Notes: generated from the letters alone by a model not told the origin. DNA of 64,000 nucleotides from Sphingomonas suaedae (GCF_007833215.1 NZ_CP042239.1:310001-374000), one strand, 5' to 3'. Counted from the first letter of the stretch, positions 1-9,084 are shown. Program-made: numbers and translations.

Positions 1-204
1 GATAAGCGCGAGGATGGCGGATATGTCACGCCAGTCGAATGCGTCGGCGATTATGCGACCTTCGTCAGCCGGGTACGCGACGATTCGACGGTGGAGAACG
101 GCCTCGCCTTCTGGTGCGTCAGCGATAACCTCCGCAAGGGCGCGGCGCTCAATGCGGTGCAGATCGCGGAACTGCTCGGGCGGCGGCATCTGAAAAAGGG
201 CTGA
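1..204 (+). CDS. asd: Aspartate-semialdehyde dehydrogenase, C-terminal end (partial)
   Basis: Only the last 67 codons lie in the window; the gene continues off the left edge. The enzyme reduces aspartyl phosphate to aspartate semialdehyde with NADPH, the branch step to lysine, diaminopimelate, threonine and methionine. The frame opens at base 1 and carries the family's C-terminal signature ENGLAFWCVSDNLRKGAA followed by NAVQIAELL, ending in TGA. The match to Asd C-termini is clear from memory of the family. The downstream gene is on the opposite strand and convergent. Confidence 0.9.
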   Translation, partial: DKREDGGYVTPVECVGDYATFVSRVRDDSTVENGLAFWCVSDNLRKGAALNAVQIAELLGRRHLKKG

Positions 205-279
205 CCGGCCGCGGGGCCCCGGCGTCGCGATGCCGCGCGCTCGGGGCCGTCGCGGCCCGCCTGGCCCTCTACGCCGGGA

Positions 280-2238
280 TCAGAATTCGTCCCAATCGTC
301 CATCGCCGCTGCGGCCGGGACGGCGCCGTTGCCGTTGGCGGCGACCGGGAGCGTCGGGCGAACCAGCGGGGCGGTCTTCGGTCCCGATGCAGGCTTGGCC
401 TTCGCCCGCACGGGCTTAGGGCGCGAGGGAGGCTGCTGGAGCGGCTCGGCCGCGACCGTCGGCGACGCAACCGGGGCGGGGGCCCCTGCGGAGGCCCGCT
501 GCGCCGAAATGGGAGCCCGGGGTCCTGCATCGAAGCGCGATGCCTGATCGGCCAGCGCGTTGACCTGGGCGAGCAGGCCGCGTGCGGCGGCGGACGTTTC
601 CTCGATCATCGCCGCATTCTGCTGCGTCGAATGGTCCATGGTGCCGACCGCGGCGGCAATCTCGGTCATCGCCGCAGACTGAGAGCCGTTGTCGGCCGCC
701 ATCGTGCCGACAAGGCCGTTGACGCTGCCCACCGTCTCGACGATGCGCGCGAGCGCGCCGTCGACGCTGCGTACGGCTTCGACCGCGACGGCGACCTCGT
801 CCTGCGTCAGGGTCAGCTGTTCGCGCGCGCGCTTCGCCTCTTCCTCGGCGCGCATCGCCAGCGCCGATACGAGATCGGCGACGACCGCGAAGCCGCGACC
901 GGCCTCACCAGCGCGACCGGCCTCGACCGCCGCGTTCATCGCAAGGACGCGGGTCTGGAAGGCGATCTTGTCCAGCCCCTCGATCACGCCATCGATGCCG
1001 CGTGCGCTGTCGCTGACGCGGCCCATCGTGGCGACGGCATGTTCGGCGGTATTTCGACCATCCTCGACGACGCTGCTTGCCTCTTCGGCGCGGGCCACCA
1101 CGTCGCGCGCGGCGCGGGCCATGGCTTCCAGCCGGGTATTGATCTGCGTGATCGCCGCCGTGGTTTCCTCGATGCTCGCGGCATTGCTTTCCGAACGGCG
1201 GGCGAGGTCGTCGGTGGCGCTCGAGATTTCGCCGGTGCCCGCCTTGATCGCCACGGTCGATTCGATCACCGCCCCGACCAGTTCCTGCAGCGCCACGACC
1301 GTCGCGTTGAAATCGGCGCGCAGGGCGGCATATTGCGGATCGAATTCGGCATCGATACCATGGGTCAGCTTACCCTGAGCCACGCGCTTCAACCCGTCGC
1401 CGAGCGCGCGGACGACCTTGTCCAGCGCATCCTTGTTGCGCGCGATCTCCGCCTCGGCCGCCGCACGCGCAGCCGACGCCTCCTGAAGCACTGCCAGCGC
1501 GCGGGCCATTTCGCCGATCTCGTCCGCGCGATGGCTGCCGACGATTTCCGAATTGGTATCGCCGTCGGCCAGGCGGCGCATGGTGCCGATCATCGCCGTG
1601 ATCGGCGCGAACAGGCGGCGGCTGATGACGAACTGGACGGCGCATCCGATCAGCAGCGCGGCGAGCCCGAGTTCTTCAAGGATGAGCAGGAGGCCCGAGG
1701 CGTTGCCGGCCACATCCTCCACCGGAATGCCGACATACAGGACGCCGACCGTCTTGCCCGACGCGTCGCGGATCGGATCATAGGCGGTGAAATAGCTCTT
1801 GCCGAGGATGTCCGCCTGTCCGCGATAGGGCTTGCCGTCGCGCAGTACCGCGTCGAAGACCGGGCCGGGGGCCAGCTTCGTCCCGACGGCGCGGCTGCCG
1901 TCGTCCTTCATCACGTTGGTCGCGATGCGGGTATCGCCGAGAAAGATCGTCGCAGTCCCGCCCACCAGTTGCTTGACCCGGTCGACCGGGGCGTTGAACC
2001 CGTTGAGCGGGCGTCCGTCGAGCAGCAGGCGGTCGCCGTCGACCGCGAAGGTCTTGCCATAACGGCCGAGCACCTCGCGCGCGACGCCCATATTGGTTTC
2101 CTGCCGCTCGGCGGCGCGCTTCTGCATGTCCTGGTTGAGCGCCCATTGCGTCACCATCACCAGCGACGCGGCCAGCGCGAGCATCGCAAGGCAGGACAGC
2201 AGCGTGATCTTCGTCGCAAGCTTGAGACGGCTGAACAT
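280..2238 (-). CDS. Methyl-accepting chemotaxis protein with periplasmic Cache-type sensor
   Basis: This 652-residue chemoreceptor should relay an external signal to CheA through CheW. A membrane helix lies at about residues 8-30, then a periplasmic single-Cache-like domain (31-180, with DPIRDASGKTVGVLYVG near its end), a second helix (183-205), a HAMP linker (206-265) and a cytoplasmic signalling domain whose hairpin tip carries EAGRAGEAGRGFAVVA near residue 445. A Pro/Ala-rich tail ends in DWDEF, which fits the xWxxF docking motif for CheR/CheB. The start is the only methionine just before the first helix. It stands alone, far from the che operon at 41.6 kb. The ligand cannot be told from sequence. 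Confidence 0.95.
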   Translation of the reverse strand: MFSRLKLATKITLLSCLAMLALAASLVMVTQWALNQDMQKRAAERQETNMGVAREVLGRYGKTFAVDGDRLLLDGRPLNGFNAPVDRVKQLVGGTATIFLGDTRIATNVMKDDGSRAVGTKLAPGPVFDAVLRDGKPYRGQADILGKSYFTAYDPIRDASGKTVGVLYVGIPVEDVAGNASGLLLILEELGLAALLIGCAVQFVISRRLFAPITAMIGTMRRLADGDTNSEIVGSHRADEIGEMARALAVLQEASAARAAAEAEIARNKDALDKVVRALGDGLKRVAQGKLTHGIDAEFDPQYAALRADFNATVVALQELVGAVIESTVAIKAGTGEISSATDDLARRSESNAASIEETTAAITQINTRLEAMARAARDVVARAEEASSVVEDGRNTAEHAVATMGRVSDSARGIDGVIEGLDKIAFQTRVLAMNAAVEAGRAGEAGRGFAVVADLVSALAMRAEEEAKRAREQLTLTQDEVAVAVEAVRSVDGALARIVETVGSVNGLVGTMAADNGSQSAAMTEIAAAVGTMDHSTQQNAAMIEETSAAARGLLAQVNALADQASRFDAGPRAPISAQRASAGAPAPVASPTVAAEPLQQPPSRPKPVRAKAKPASGPKTAPLVRPTLPVAANGNGAVPAAAAMDDWDEF

Positions 2239-2301
2239 GAATCGACCCCGGGAAACAATCTGGCTGGGTCAACTATAGGACCGAGGCGGACCGTCCGGTC
2301 G

Positions 2302-3885
2302 TCAGTGGCCCGCCGCGGCGGGATCATTCGCGATCTGCGCCCGGGGGCGCTTGAGGAATACGACAAGCGGGATCGCGAGCATCGTGACGATCATCATCGC
2401 GTGAAAATCGTTGAGATAGGCGATCATTGCCGCCTGACGCGTGACTTCGGCATTCGCCATGGCGAGGATCGAGTCGGTCGAACCGCCGAGATTGGCGAGC
2501 AGCCCGGGGTCGAGCGTCTGAAAGCGCTCGGCGGTGATGTGCTGGGCGAGGTCGGAATGACTGACCTGCGTGCTGCGCGCGAGGATCGTCGTGACCAGCG
2601 AGATGCCGATCGACGCGCCGATGTTGCGCGACAGGTTGAGCAGGCTCGCCGCCTCGGTCCGCTGCTGCGGGGGCAGGGTGGCGAAGGCCATGCCGTTGAG
2701 CGGCATGAAGATGAGACCCATGCCCAGCCCCTGGACGAGACCGGAGACAATGAACGGCATCGATCCCATGGTCAGCGTCCATTGCGTCATGTCCCACAGC
2801 GACCAGGCGGCGAGCGCGAAGCCGGTGCCGACCAGAAGCCGCGGATCGACGCCACGCGCGACGAGCCGTGCCGATATCCCCATCGTCACCAGCACGCCGA
2901 CGCCGCGCGGCATCAGCAGCAGGCCGGTGTCGATCACCGGATAGCCGTAGAGCGTCTGGAGCATCGGCGGGAGCAGCGCCATGGTGGCCATCATCACCAC
3001 ACCGACCACCTGCATGAAGGCAAGCGCGGTGACGAGGTTACGGTTCTTCCACAGGCTGCGCTCGAACATCGGGTTCCTGCCGAGCGCCATATGGACGGCG
3101 AACATCCACAGCGCGATCATGGCGGCCAATGTTTCGACCCAGATTTCCGGGGAGGAGAACCAGTCCTCGCCCTGTCCGCGGTCGAGCATGAGCTGAAGCG
3201 CGCCGATGCCGATGGCGAGCAACGAAAAGCCGAACAGGTCGAACCCGCGCTTGCGGATCGGGCGGCTGGGCAGCAGCCACCACAGGATCGCGAGGCAGAT
3301 CACGCCCAGCGGCAGGTTGACGTAAAACACCCAGCGCCAGTTGAAATTCTCGGTCAGCCAGCCGCCCAGCACCGGCCCCAGGATCGGGCCAATCATGATG
3401 CCCATGCCCCACACCGCCATCGCCTTTTGCTGATCCTGCGGGCGGTTGATGTCGAGCATCACCGTTTGGCTGAGCGGGTTCATGAATGCCGCCGCGATGC
3501 CCTGAAGCACGCGGAACAGCACCATTTCCTCGAGATTCTGCGCCGCGCCGCATAGTGCCGAGGCGATGATGAAGCCGACGATCGAAATCAGAAACAGGTT
3601 GCGCGAGCCGATCCGGTCGGACACCCAGCCGGTGATCGGGATCGCGATGGCCGAGGCGACGATATAGCTGGTCAGTACCCAGGTGATCGTATCCGCCGTC
3701 GCGCCGAGCGCGGTCTGCATGTGCGGCAGCGCGACATTTGCGATCGTCGTGTCGAGGATCTGCATGATCGTCGCCAGCATGACGCCGATGGTCAGCAACC
3801 CCTTGTGCTGCACCGGCAGCGCCGCGCCGTCGGCAGGCGGCGGGGCGGGGCGTTCGGCAGCAGGATTGGCGGCGGCGGTGGCCAA
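2302..3885 (-). CDS. emrB: EmrB-type DHA2 multidrug efflux transporter
   Basis: This 527-residue inner-membrane MFS pump of the 14-helix DHA2 family should export hydrophobic compounds by proton antiport. The first helices carry TTIANVALPHMQTALG and the motif GWVSDRIGSR, both typical of EmrB. Transcription continues from emrA: the emrA stop codon is one base upstream. The start is TTG (ATAAANP reads from codon 2), with GGACGAG inside the end of emrA as a plausible ribosome site. Together with EmrA and a TolC channel it would make a tripartite pump. The substrate is not predictable. Confidence 0.93.
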   Translation of the reverse strand: MATAAANPAAERPAPPPADGAALPVQHKGLLTIGVMLATIMQILDTTIANVALPHMQTALGATADTITWVLTSYIVASAIAIPITGWVSDRIGSRNLFLISIVGFIIASALCGAAQNLEEMVLFRVLQGIAAAFMNPLSQTVMLDINRPQDQQKAMAVWGMGIMIGPILGPVLGGWLTENFNWRWVFYVNLPLGVICLAILWWLLPSRPIRKRGFDLFGFSLLAIGIGALQLMLDRGQGEDWFSSPEIWVETLAAMIALWMFAVHMALGRNPMFERSLWKNRNLVTALAFMQVVGVVMMATMALLPPMLQTLYGYPVIDTGLLLMPRGVGVLVTMGISARLVARGVDPRLLVGTGFALAAWSLWDMTQWTLTMGSMPFIVSGLVQGLGMGLIFMPLNGMAFATLPPQQRTEAASLLNLSRNIGASIGISLVTTILARSTQVSHSDLAQHITAERFQTLDPGLLANLGGSTDSILAMANAEVTRQAAMIAYLNDFHAMMIVTMLAIPLVVFLKRPRAQIANDPAAAGH

Positions 3886-3886
3886 G

Positions 3887-4948
3887 TTACTCGTCCGTGG
3901 TCACCGTGACGTCGGCGGACAGGCCGGCGATCAACTGGCGGGGGCTCGCCTCGTCGATGGCGATGCGGACGGGGACGCGCTGGGTCACCTTGACCCAGTT
4001 GCCGTTGGCATTCTGTGCCGGGAGGACGGAGAATTCGCTGCCGGTGCCTGCGCCGATCGACGCGACATGGCCTTTGAGCTTGAGGCCCGGATAGGCGTCG
4101 AAGCTGATTTCGGCGGGCTGGCCGACGCGCATGTCAGCAAGGTCGGTTTCCTTGAAATTCGCCTCGACCCACGACCCGCCCGAGCGGACGATGGTGACCG
4201 CAGGGAGGCCCGACATCATCATCTGGCCGACCTGGAGCCGGTCGGACTGGCTGATCACGCCGTCCACCGGCGCGCGGCGCGCGGTGCGTTCGAGGTCGAG
4301 CAGCGCCTTTTCGCGCTGGGCACGGGCAGCGGCGATGGCGGGGTTGACCCCGGGAACCGCACTGCCGCTCGACAGCTTCGCGCGTGCTTCTTCGGCGCTT
4401 GCCACTGCGCTCTGATAGCTGGCGCGGGCCTGTTCGACGGCGTGTTGCGCCTGTTCAAACCGGGCGCGGGTCGTGAAGCCACGCTGCATCAGCGCCTGCT
4501 GTCGCGCGAAATCCTCTTGCGCGGAAGCGATGCGATCGCGCGCCGCCTGAATGTCGGCGCCGGTACCCTGATAGCTTGCCTGGAGCGTCGTCACCTGGAC
4601 CTGCGCATTGGCGATTGCGGCATCGGCCTGGGCCAGCGCGATGCGATAGGGTTCGGGATCGATGCGGAAGAGGAGGTCGCCCGCCTTGACGCGCTGATTC
4701 TCCTTCACCGCGACCTCGACGATGCGGCCCGCAACGTCGCTCGCCACCGAGACCTTGTCCTGCTGGACATAGGCATTGTCGGTCGACACCGTGCCGCCCG
4801 ACATCGCCCACCATGCGCCCGCCGCAGCGACCAGCAGGAGCGGCACGCCGAACATCAGCAGGGGACGGAGCCAGTTGCGCTTGCGCGGCGGGGCCTCGGT
4901 CACAGCCTCGGCGGTGTCGGTTTCGATGCGGGGATCGGCGTCAGCCAT
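3887..4948 (-). CDS. emrA: EmrA/HlyD-type periplasmic adaptor of the efflux pump
   Basis: This 353-residue membrane-fusion protein links the EmrB pump to an outer-membrane channel. It has one N-terminal membrane anchor at about residues 28-48, then the biotinyl-lipoyl-like piece STDNAYVQQDKVSVASDVAG, a long alpha-helical hairpin (about 110-215) and a beta-barrel section with VEANFKETDLADMRVGQ. The layout is that of EmrA. Its start overlaps the marR end by 8 bp, and emrB follows after one base, so the three genes form one operon. Confidence 0.93.
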   Translation of the reverse strand: MADADPRIETDTAEAVTEAPPRKRNWLRPLLMFGVPLLLVAAAGAWWAMSGGTVSTDNAYVQQDKVSVASDVAGRIVEVAVKENQRVKAGDLLFRIDPEPYRIALAQADAAIANAQVQVTTLQASYQGTGADIQAARDRIASAQEDFARQQALMQRGFTTRARFEQAQHAVEQARASYQSAVASAEEARAKLSSGSAVPGVNPAIAAARAQREKALLDLERTARRAPVDGVISQSDRLQVGQMMMSGLPAVTIVRSGGSWVEANFKETDLADMRVGQPAEISFDAYPGLKLKGHVASIGAGTGSEFSVLPAQNANGNWVKVTQRVPVRIAIDEASPRQLIAGLSADVTVTTDE

Positions 4949-5387
4949 TGGCGGCCTCTTGATTGTCGTTCGTGGTGATCAGATTGGTGCGGACGCGGTC
5001 CAGCGTGCGGCGCATCTGCGCGCGGTCCGCTTCGGAAATGCCCGCGAGCGCGTCCTCGACCAGTTCGTCCGCGATGTCGCGCAGCTGGCCGATCAGCGGC
5101 TGGGCCGCATCGGTCAGGTGGATGCGCCAGGCGCGTCGATCGGCGGGATCGCGACGGCGCTCGACCAGCCCGGCATCTTCGAGCCGGTCGAGCATCCGCG
5201 CCAGCGTGATCGGTTCGACTTCGAGCAGCTCGGCGAGTGCGCCCTGATTGCTACCCTCGTGCCTTGCGAGCGTCTTGAGCGTGCGCCACTGCGCATTGGT
5301 CACGCCAATTTCCCGCGCGCGCAGATCAAAATCGCGTCGCAGCAGACGGGCAAGATCGGCGACCAAGAATCCAAGCGGTTCGTTCAT
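4941..5387 (-). CDS. MarR-family transcriptional repressor of the efflux operon
   Basis: This 148-residue protein has the MarR winged-helix layout: helix-turn-helix near EGSNQGALAELLEVEPITLA, then the wing RRRDPADRRAWRIHLTD. MarR proteins bind palindromes as dimers and leave DNA when they bind small aromatic compounds. It is first in a marR-emrA-emrB operon, so autoregulation and control of the pump are likely. I prefer the ATG giving MNEPLGFL; a methionine seven codons upstream lies inside the candidate operator at 5395-5421 and is less likely to be used. Confidence 0.9.
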   Translation of the reverse strand: MNEPLGFLVADLARLLRRDFDLRAREIGVTNAQWRTLKTLARHEGSNQGALAELLEVEPITLARMLDRLEDAGLVERRRDPADRRAWRIHLTDAAQPLIGQLRDIADELVEDALAGISEADRAQMRRTLDRVRTNLITTNDNQEAANG

Positions 5388-5394
5388 GGCGAGC

Positions 5395-5421
5395 GATATA
5401 ATAAGCACGCTTATATATATC
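5395..5421. promoter_or_regulatory. Palindromic operator candidate for the MarR-family repressor
   Basis: The core ATAAGC-AC-GCTTAT is an exact inverted repeat at 5401-5414, and the flanks (GATATA and ATATATC) extend the symmetry with one extra base. It sits just upstream of the chosen marR start. Location, AT-rich symmetry and size match MarR-family operators. Binding is inferred. Confidence 0.6.
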
Positions 5422-5512
5422 CACCCTTATCAGTTGCATTTTGCGACTTGACGATTGCACGGCAAGCATCCGGGGTTTTATCACCGGATGAAAAGGTGCA
5501 TCTGTCGCACCG

Positions 5513-6265
5513 ATGAAAACCGATACTTTTGCGACATTCGATGGCGAAATCCTGACCTGGCGGGAGCTGGGCGAGGGGCGGCCCGTGGTGTTGATCCACG
5601 GCTTTTTCTCCGACGCGGAGACCAACTGGATCAAATATGGCACCGCCGCGAGGCTGGCCGAAGCAGGGTTCCGGGTCATCATGCCCGACTTGCGCGCGCA
5701 TGGGGACAGCGCGCGACCCCATGATCCGTCCGCCTATCCGCCGGACGCGCTGGCGCAGGATGCGGAGGCGCTGATCGCGCATCTCGAACTCACCGATTAC
5801 GATCTGGGCGGCTATTCGCTGGGCGCGCGGACGACGGTGCGCGTGCTGGCGCGCGGCATTGCAGCAGCGCCGCGCCGGGTGATCCTGTCCGGGCTGGGCG
5901 ACGAGGGGGTGGTCGATACCGGCCGCCGGGCAGGCTATTTCCGCAACGTCCTGACCCATTTCGGCAGCTTCAAGCATGGCGACCGCGAGTTCATGGCCCA
6001 GGCGTTCCTCAAGACCACCGGCGGTGACCCCAAGGCGCTGCTCGGCATCCTCGACACCTTTGTCGATACGCCACGCGAGGATGTCGCGAAGATCGACCAG
6101 CCGGTGCTGATCGTCGCGGGCGAGGAGGACGACGAGGTCGGTTCGTTCGAGGGGCTGGCCGCGATGCTGCCCGATGCGCGGCTGGTGTCGATCCCCGGCA
6201 ATCATATGAGTGCGGTGACGCGGGCCGAACTGGGCGATGCGATCGTAACATTTCTGACGGCTTGA
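5513..6265 (+). CDS. Alpha/beta-hydrolase family protein
   Basis: This 250-residue protein shows the alpha/beta-hydrolase order: oxyanion HGFFS near residue 30, nucleophile elbow GYSLGA near residue 100, an acidic residue after VLIVAGEED (about 200) and a catalytic histidine in IPGNHMS (about 230). It has no signal peptide, so it should act in the cytoplasm, probably on an ester or similar bond. It is transcribed divergently from the marR-emrAB operon, so the shared 125-bp gap with the palindrome could also control it. The substrate is unknown. Confidence 0.9.
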   Translation: MKTDTFATFDGEILTWRELGEGRPVVLIHGFFSDAETNWIKYGTAARLAEAGFRVIMPDLRAHGDSARPHDPSAYPPDALAQDAEALIAHLELTDYDLGGYSLGARTTVRVLARGIAAAPRRVILSGLGDEGVVDTGRRAGYFRNVLTHFGSFKHGDREFMAQAFLKTTGGDPKALLGILDTFVDTPREDVAKIDQPVLIVAGEEDDEVGSFEGLAAMLPDARLVSIPGNHMSAVTRAELGDAIVTFLTA

Positions 6266-6323
6266 CCCCGTCCGGGGGCGGGCGCAGTCTGGCGCCATCC
6301 ATAGAGACAAAATCGAGGGATTG

Positions 6324-8147
6324 ATGATCCGCACCGGAATTTCGACGATCGCGCTCGCGCTGATGATGGCGGGTCCCGCCGCCGCGCAGACGGGCAAACA
6401 GGGCGCCACCCCGACCGCGGCGGAGGCCGATGCCTTTGTCGCCCGGGCGAGCAAGGAGTTCGCCGAATTCTCGGTCGACGATGCGCGCATTCAGTGGATT
6501 TACGCGACCTATATCACCCCGGACAGCGCCGCGTTGGTCGCCAAGAGCGGCGCCGAGGGTACGGAAATGGCGGTCCGTTTCGCGTTGGAAGCCGCGAAGT
6601 ACGACAAGGCCAAGGGCCTCTCGCCCGATACGAAGCGCCAGCTCGATATCCTGCGCAGCGCGATCACCTCGCCCGCGCCGACCCGCGACGGCGCCGCGAC
6701 CGCGCTCGCCGAACTGCAGACCGACATGCAGACCGTCTATGGCACCGGCAAGGGGACGCTGAACGGCAAACCGATCAGCGGCAGCGACATCGAGGCGGCG
6801 ATGGGCACCAGCCGCAATCCCGCCGAGCTCAAGGAAATGTGGACCAACTGGCACGACAATGTCGGCGCGCCGCAGCGCCAGGATTATCAGCGCTCGGTCG
6901 GCCTGCTGAACGAGGGCGCGCGCGAGCTCGGGTTCAAGGATGTCGGCGCGATGTGGCGCTCGAACTACGACATGCCGCCCGAGGAGTTTGCCAAGCTCAC
7001 CGACAAGCTGTGGAACGAGGTCAAGCCGCTCTATGAGTCGCTGCACACCTATGTCCGCTGGAAGCTGAACGAGAAATATGGCGATGCGGTCCAGTCGAAG
7101 ACCGGTCCGATCCGCGCCGACCTGCTCGGCAATATGTGGGCGCAGGAATGGGGCAATATCTATGACATCGTCGCGCCTGAGGGGGCCGGCGACCTTGGCT
7201 ATGACATTGGCGAGCTGCTCCAGGCCAAGGACTATGACGCGATCAAGATGGTGAAGGCGGGGGAGGGCTTCTACTCCTCGCTCGGCATGGCGCCGATGCC
7301 GGAGACCTTCTGGCAGCGCTCGCTGTTCACCAAGCCCGCCGACCGTGAAGTCCAGTGCCACGCATCGGCGTGGAACCTCGACAATGTCGACGATCTGCGC
7401 ATCAAGATGTGCATCAAGGTCAATTCGGACGATTTCGTCACGATCCACCACGAGCTGGGGCATAACTACTACCAGCGGGCGTATAACCAGAAGCCCTTGC
7501 TCTATCGCACCGGCGCCAATGACGGCTTCCATGAAGCGATCGGCGATTTCGTCGCGCTGTCGATCACGCCCGACTATCTCGTGTCGATCGGCCTGCTGGA
7601 CGAGAGCAAGGTCCCGAGCGCGGACAAGGATACCGGGCTGCTGCTGCGTCAGGCGATGGACAAGGTCGCGTTCCTGCCGTTCGGCCTGCTGATCGACAAA
7701 TGGCGCTGGGGCGTGTTCTCCGGCGGCATTCCGGCGGGCGGGTACCAGGGCGCATGGGACGCGCTGCGGCTTCAATATCAGGGCATCACCCCGCCGGTGA
7801 AGCGCGACGAGACCAAGTTCGATCCGGGCGCCAAATATCATATCCCGGCGAACGTACCCTACACCCGCTACTTCCTCGCGCGGCTGTTGCAGTTCCAGTT
7901 CTACAAGGCGGCCTGCGATCAGGCCGGGTGGACGGGGCCGCTCCACCGTTGTTCCTTCTACGACAACAAGGAAGTCGGTGCGAAGCTCAACGCGATGCTC
8001 GAAATGGGGGCGTCCAAGCCCTGGCCCGACGCGCTGGAGGCGTTCACCGGCAGCCGCGAGATGAGTGGCGCGGCAATGGTCGAATATTTCGCACCGCTGA
8101 AGGCGTGGCTGGACGAGCAGAACAAGGGCAAGCCGACCGGCTGGTAA
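6324..8147 (+). CDS. Secreted M2-family peptidyl-dipeptidase (ACE-like)
   Basis: This 607-residue zinc peptidase belongs to the family of angiotensin-converting enzyme, which removes dipeptides from peptide C-termini. A signal peptide ends at about AAAQ (residue 22), so it is exported. The zinc site is HHELGH (His376, Glu377, His380) with the third ligand Glu404 in FHEAIGD, the family spacing. I take the ATG at 6324 rather than the TTG just before it, because GAGGGA lies upstream of both. A perfect hairpin follows the stop. It may digest peptides in the periplasm. Confidence 0.93.
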   Translation: MIRTGISTIALALMMAGPAAAQTGKQGATPTAAEADAFVARASKEFAEFSVDDARIQWIYATYITPDSAALVAKSGAEGTEMAVRFALEAAKYDKAKGLSPDTKRQLDILRSAITSPAPTRDGAATALAELQTDMQTVYGTGKGTLNGKPISGSDIEAAMGTSRNPAELKEMWTNWHDNVGAPQRQDYQRSVGLLNEGARELGFKDVGAMWRSNYDMPPEEFAKLTDKLWNEVKPLYESLHTYVRWKLNEKYGDAVQSKTGPIRADLLGNMWAQEWGNIYDIVAPEGAGDLGYDIGELLQAKDYDAIKMVKAGEGFYSSLGMAPMPETFWQRSLFTKPADREVQCHASAWNLDNVDDLRIKMCIKVNSDDFVTIHHELGHNYYQRAYNQKPLLYRTGANDGFHEAIGDFVALSITPDYLVSIGLLDESKVPSADKDTGLLLRQAMDKVAFLPFGLLIDKWRWGVFSGGIPAGGYQGAWDALRLQYQGITPPVKRDETKFDPGAKYHIPANVPYTRYFLARLLQFQFYKAACDQAGWTGPLHRCSFYDNKEVGAKLNAMLEMGASKPWPDALEAFTGSREMSGAAMVEYFAPLKAWLDEQNKGKPTGW

Positions 8148-8153
8148 AGGCCA

Positions 8154-8188
8154 AAGCGCCGCCGCGATCCCGGATCGCGGCGGCGCTT
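8154..8188. terminator. Perfect hairpin between convergent genes
   Basis: Arms of 16 bp at 8154-8169 and 8173-8188 are exact reverse complements around a 3-nt loop. There is no T-run, so it is not a classical intrinsic terminator. It lies 6 bp after the M2 peptidase stop and before the end of the convergent gene, and could block or stabilise both transcripts. Confidence 0.6.
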
Positions 8189-8220
8189 CGCTGTCGTTCG
8201 GCGCGGAGCCCGGTCGAATC

Positions 8221-8892
8221 CTATTTGGCGGTCTTGTCCTTGGCCGCTGGCTTGGTGTCGCCGCCCGGCTTGTCCTGCGGGCCGCCCTGACCCTTTTGCA
8301 GCGCGTAGAATATGCCCGCGACCGCAGCGCCGACCGCGGCGGCGCCGCCGACGAGCGAGGCGAAGAAGTTGCGGTCGCCCATCTTCTCGCGCGTGTCGGA
8401 GACGAACTGGGCGGGGGCGGATTCGGTTACGGTGCTCGCAGCCGACTGGGCGGCGGCGGAGACTTTCGCGGCGGCAGCCTCAACGGCGGCGCGCGGCCCG
8501 GTCGCGGCGGCGGCAGGGGCCGATGCGGGTTTGCGCGGCTTGGCGGGCGCCTTGCGCGCCGCTGCGGTCCGGCGGGGCGGGGGCGCCTTGTCGGCGGCCG
8601 CCGGAGCCTTTGCCGCCTTGGGGGCCGCGGTCTTGCGCGCGGGTGCCTTGGCGGCTGGCTTTGCCGTTTCGCCCGCCGGAGCGGCGGCAGGCGCTGGCGC
8701 CTTGGTTTTTCTCGAAGCCTTGGCCGCGGTGGTCCTGGGCTTCGCCGCAGCCTTGGGCTTGGCGGTAGCGGCCGCAGCCTCCGTCTTGACCGCGCTCTTG
8801 GCGGGCGCCTTGCGCGGCTTTGCTGCGGGCTTGGCCGCCGGGGTTTCGGCAGCGTCGCCGGTCTGGGTCGATTTGCTCGGGGCCTTGGCCAT
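8221..8892 (-). CDS. Histone-H1-like Lys/Ala/Pro-rich protein with a C-terminal hydrophobic helix
   Basis: This 223-residue protein starts with about 135 residues of Lys-Ala-Pro-rich low-complexity sequence (AAKPAAKPRKAPAK and similar), like bacterial H1-type and AlgP-like DNA-binding tails. A helical segment follows (VEAAAAKVSAAAQSAAS), then a hydrophobic stretch LVGGAAAVGAAVAGIFYAL at about residues 175-193, and a charged tail. The start MAKAPSK has GGAG eight bases upstream. It could bind DNA or polyphosphate near the membrane, but this is inference. Low-complexity composition makes homology hard to judge. Confidence 0.75.
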   Translation of the reverse strand: MAKAPSKSTQTGDAAETPAAKPAAKPRKAPAKSAVKTEAAAATAKPKAAAKPRTTAAKASRKTKAPAPAAAPAGETAKPAAKAPARKTAAPKAAKAPAAADKAPPPRRTAAARKAPAKPRKPASAPAAAATGPRAAVEAAAAKVSAAAQSAASTVTESAPAQFVSDTREKMGDRNFFASLVGGAAAVGAAVAGIFYALQKGQGGPQDKPGGDTKPAAKDKTAK

Positions 8893-8977
8893 CACGTAAC
8901 TCCAGTGGTTTCGTGTCTGTAACCAACCTGATCCAAATCGGTTTCCCGCGTCAATCTTTTGTCGTTTCAGTTTCATT

Positions 8978-9064
8978 GAAACGTTGCGGCACCGGCCCGC
9001 TCCCGCGCCCGGCCACCCATAGGATACTGTCGCTGGGTGGCCGGGTGGGGGAGCGGGCCGGTGC
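8978..9064. repeat. Palindromic repeat, copy 1 (partner at 34311-34411)
   Basis: The block opens with GAAACG, TTGCGGCACCGGCCCGC, and closes with GGGTGGGGGAGCGGGCCGGT, so its two ends are inverted. The same opening and closing sequences recur at 34311-34411 with a different centre. It lies between the 3' end of amn and the start region of the H1-like gene, both on the minus strand. It resembles a REP-type element. Confidence 0.75.
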
Positions 9065-9084
9065 TGCGTCCGCAGAGGCGGAGA

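Noticed and set aside
631..3555. Very long open frame antisense to the chemoreceptor and emrB genes
   Set aside because: It is a shadow of GC-rich codon bias on the other strand: composition is dominated by Arg, His and Asp, no domain is recognisable, and it crosses two well-identified genes.
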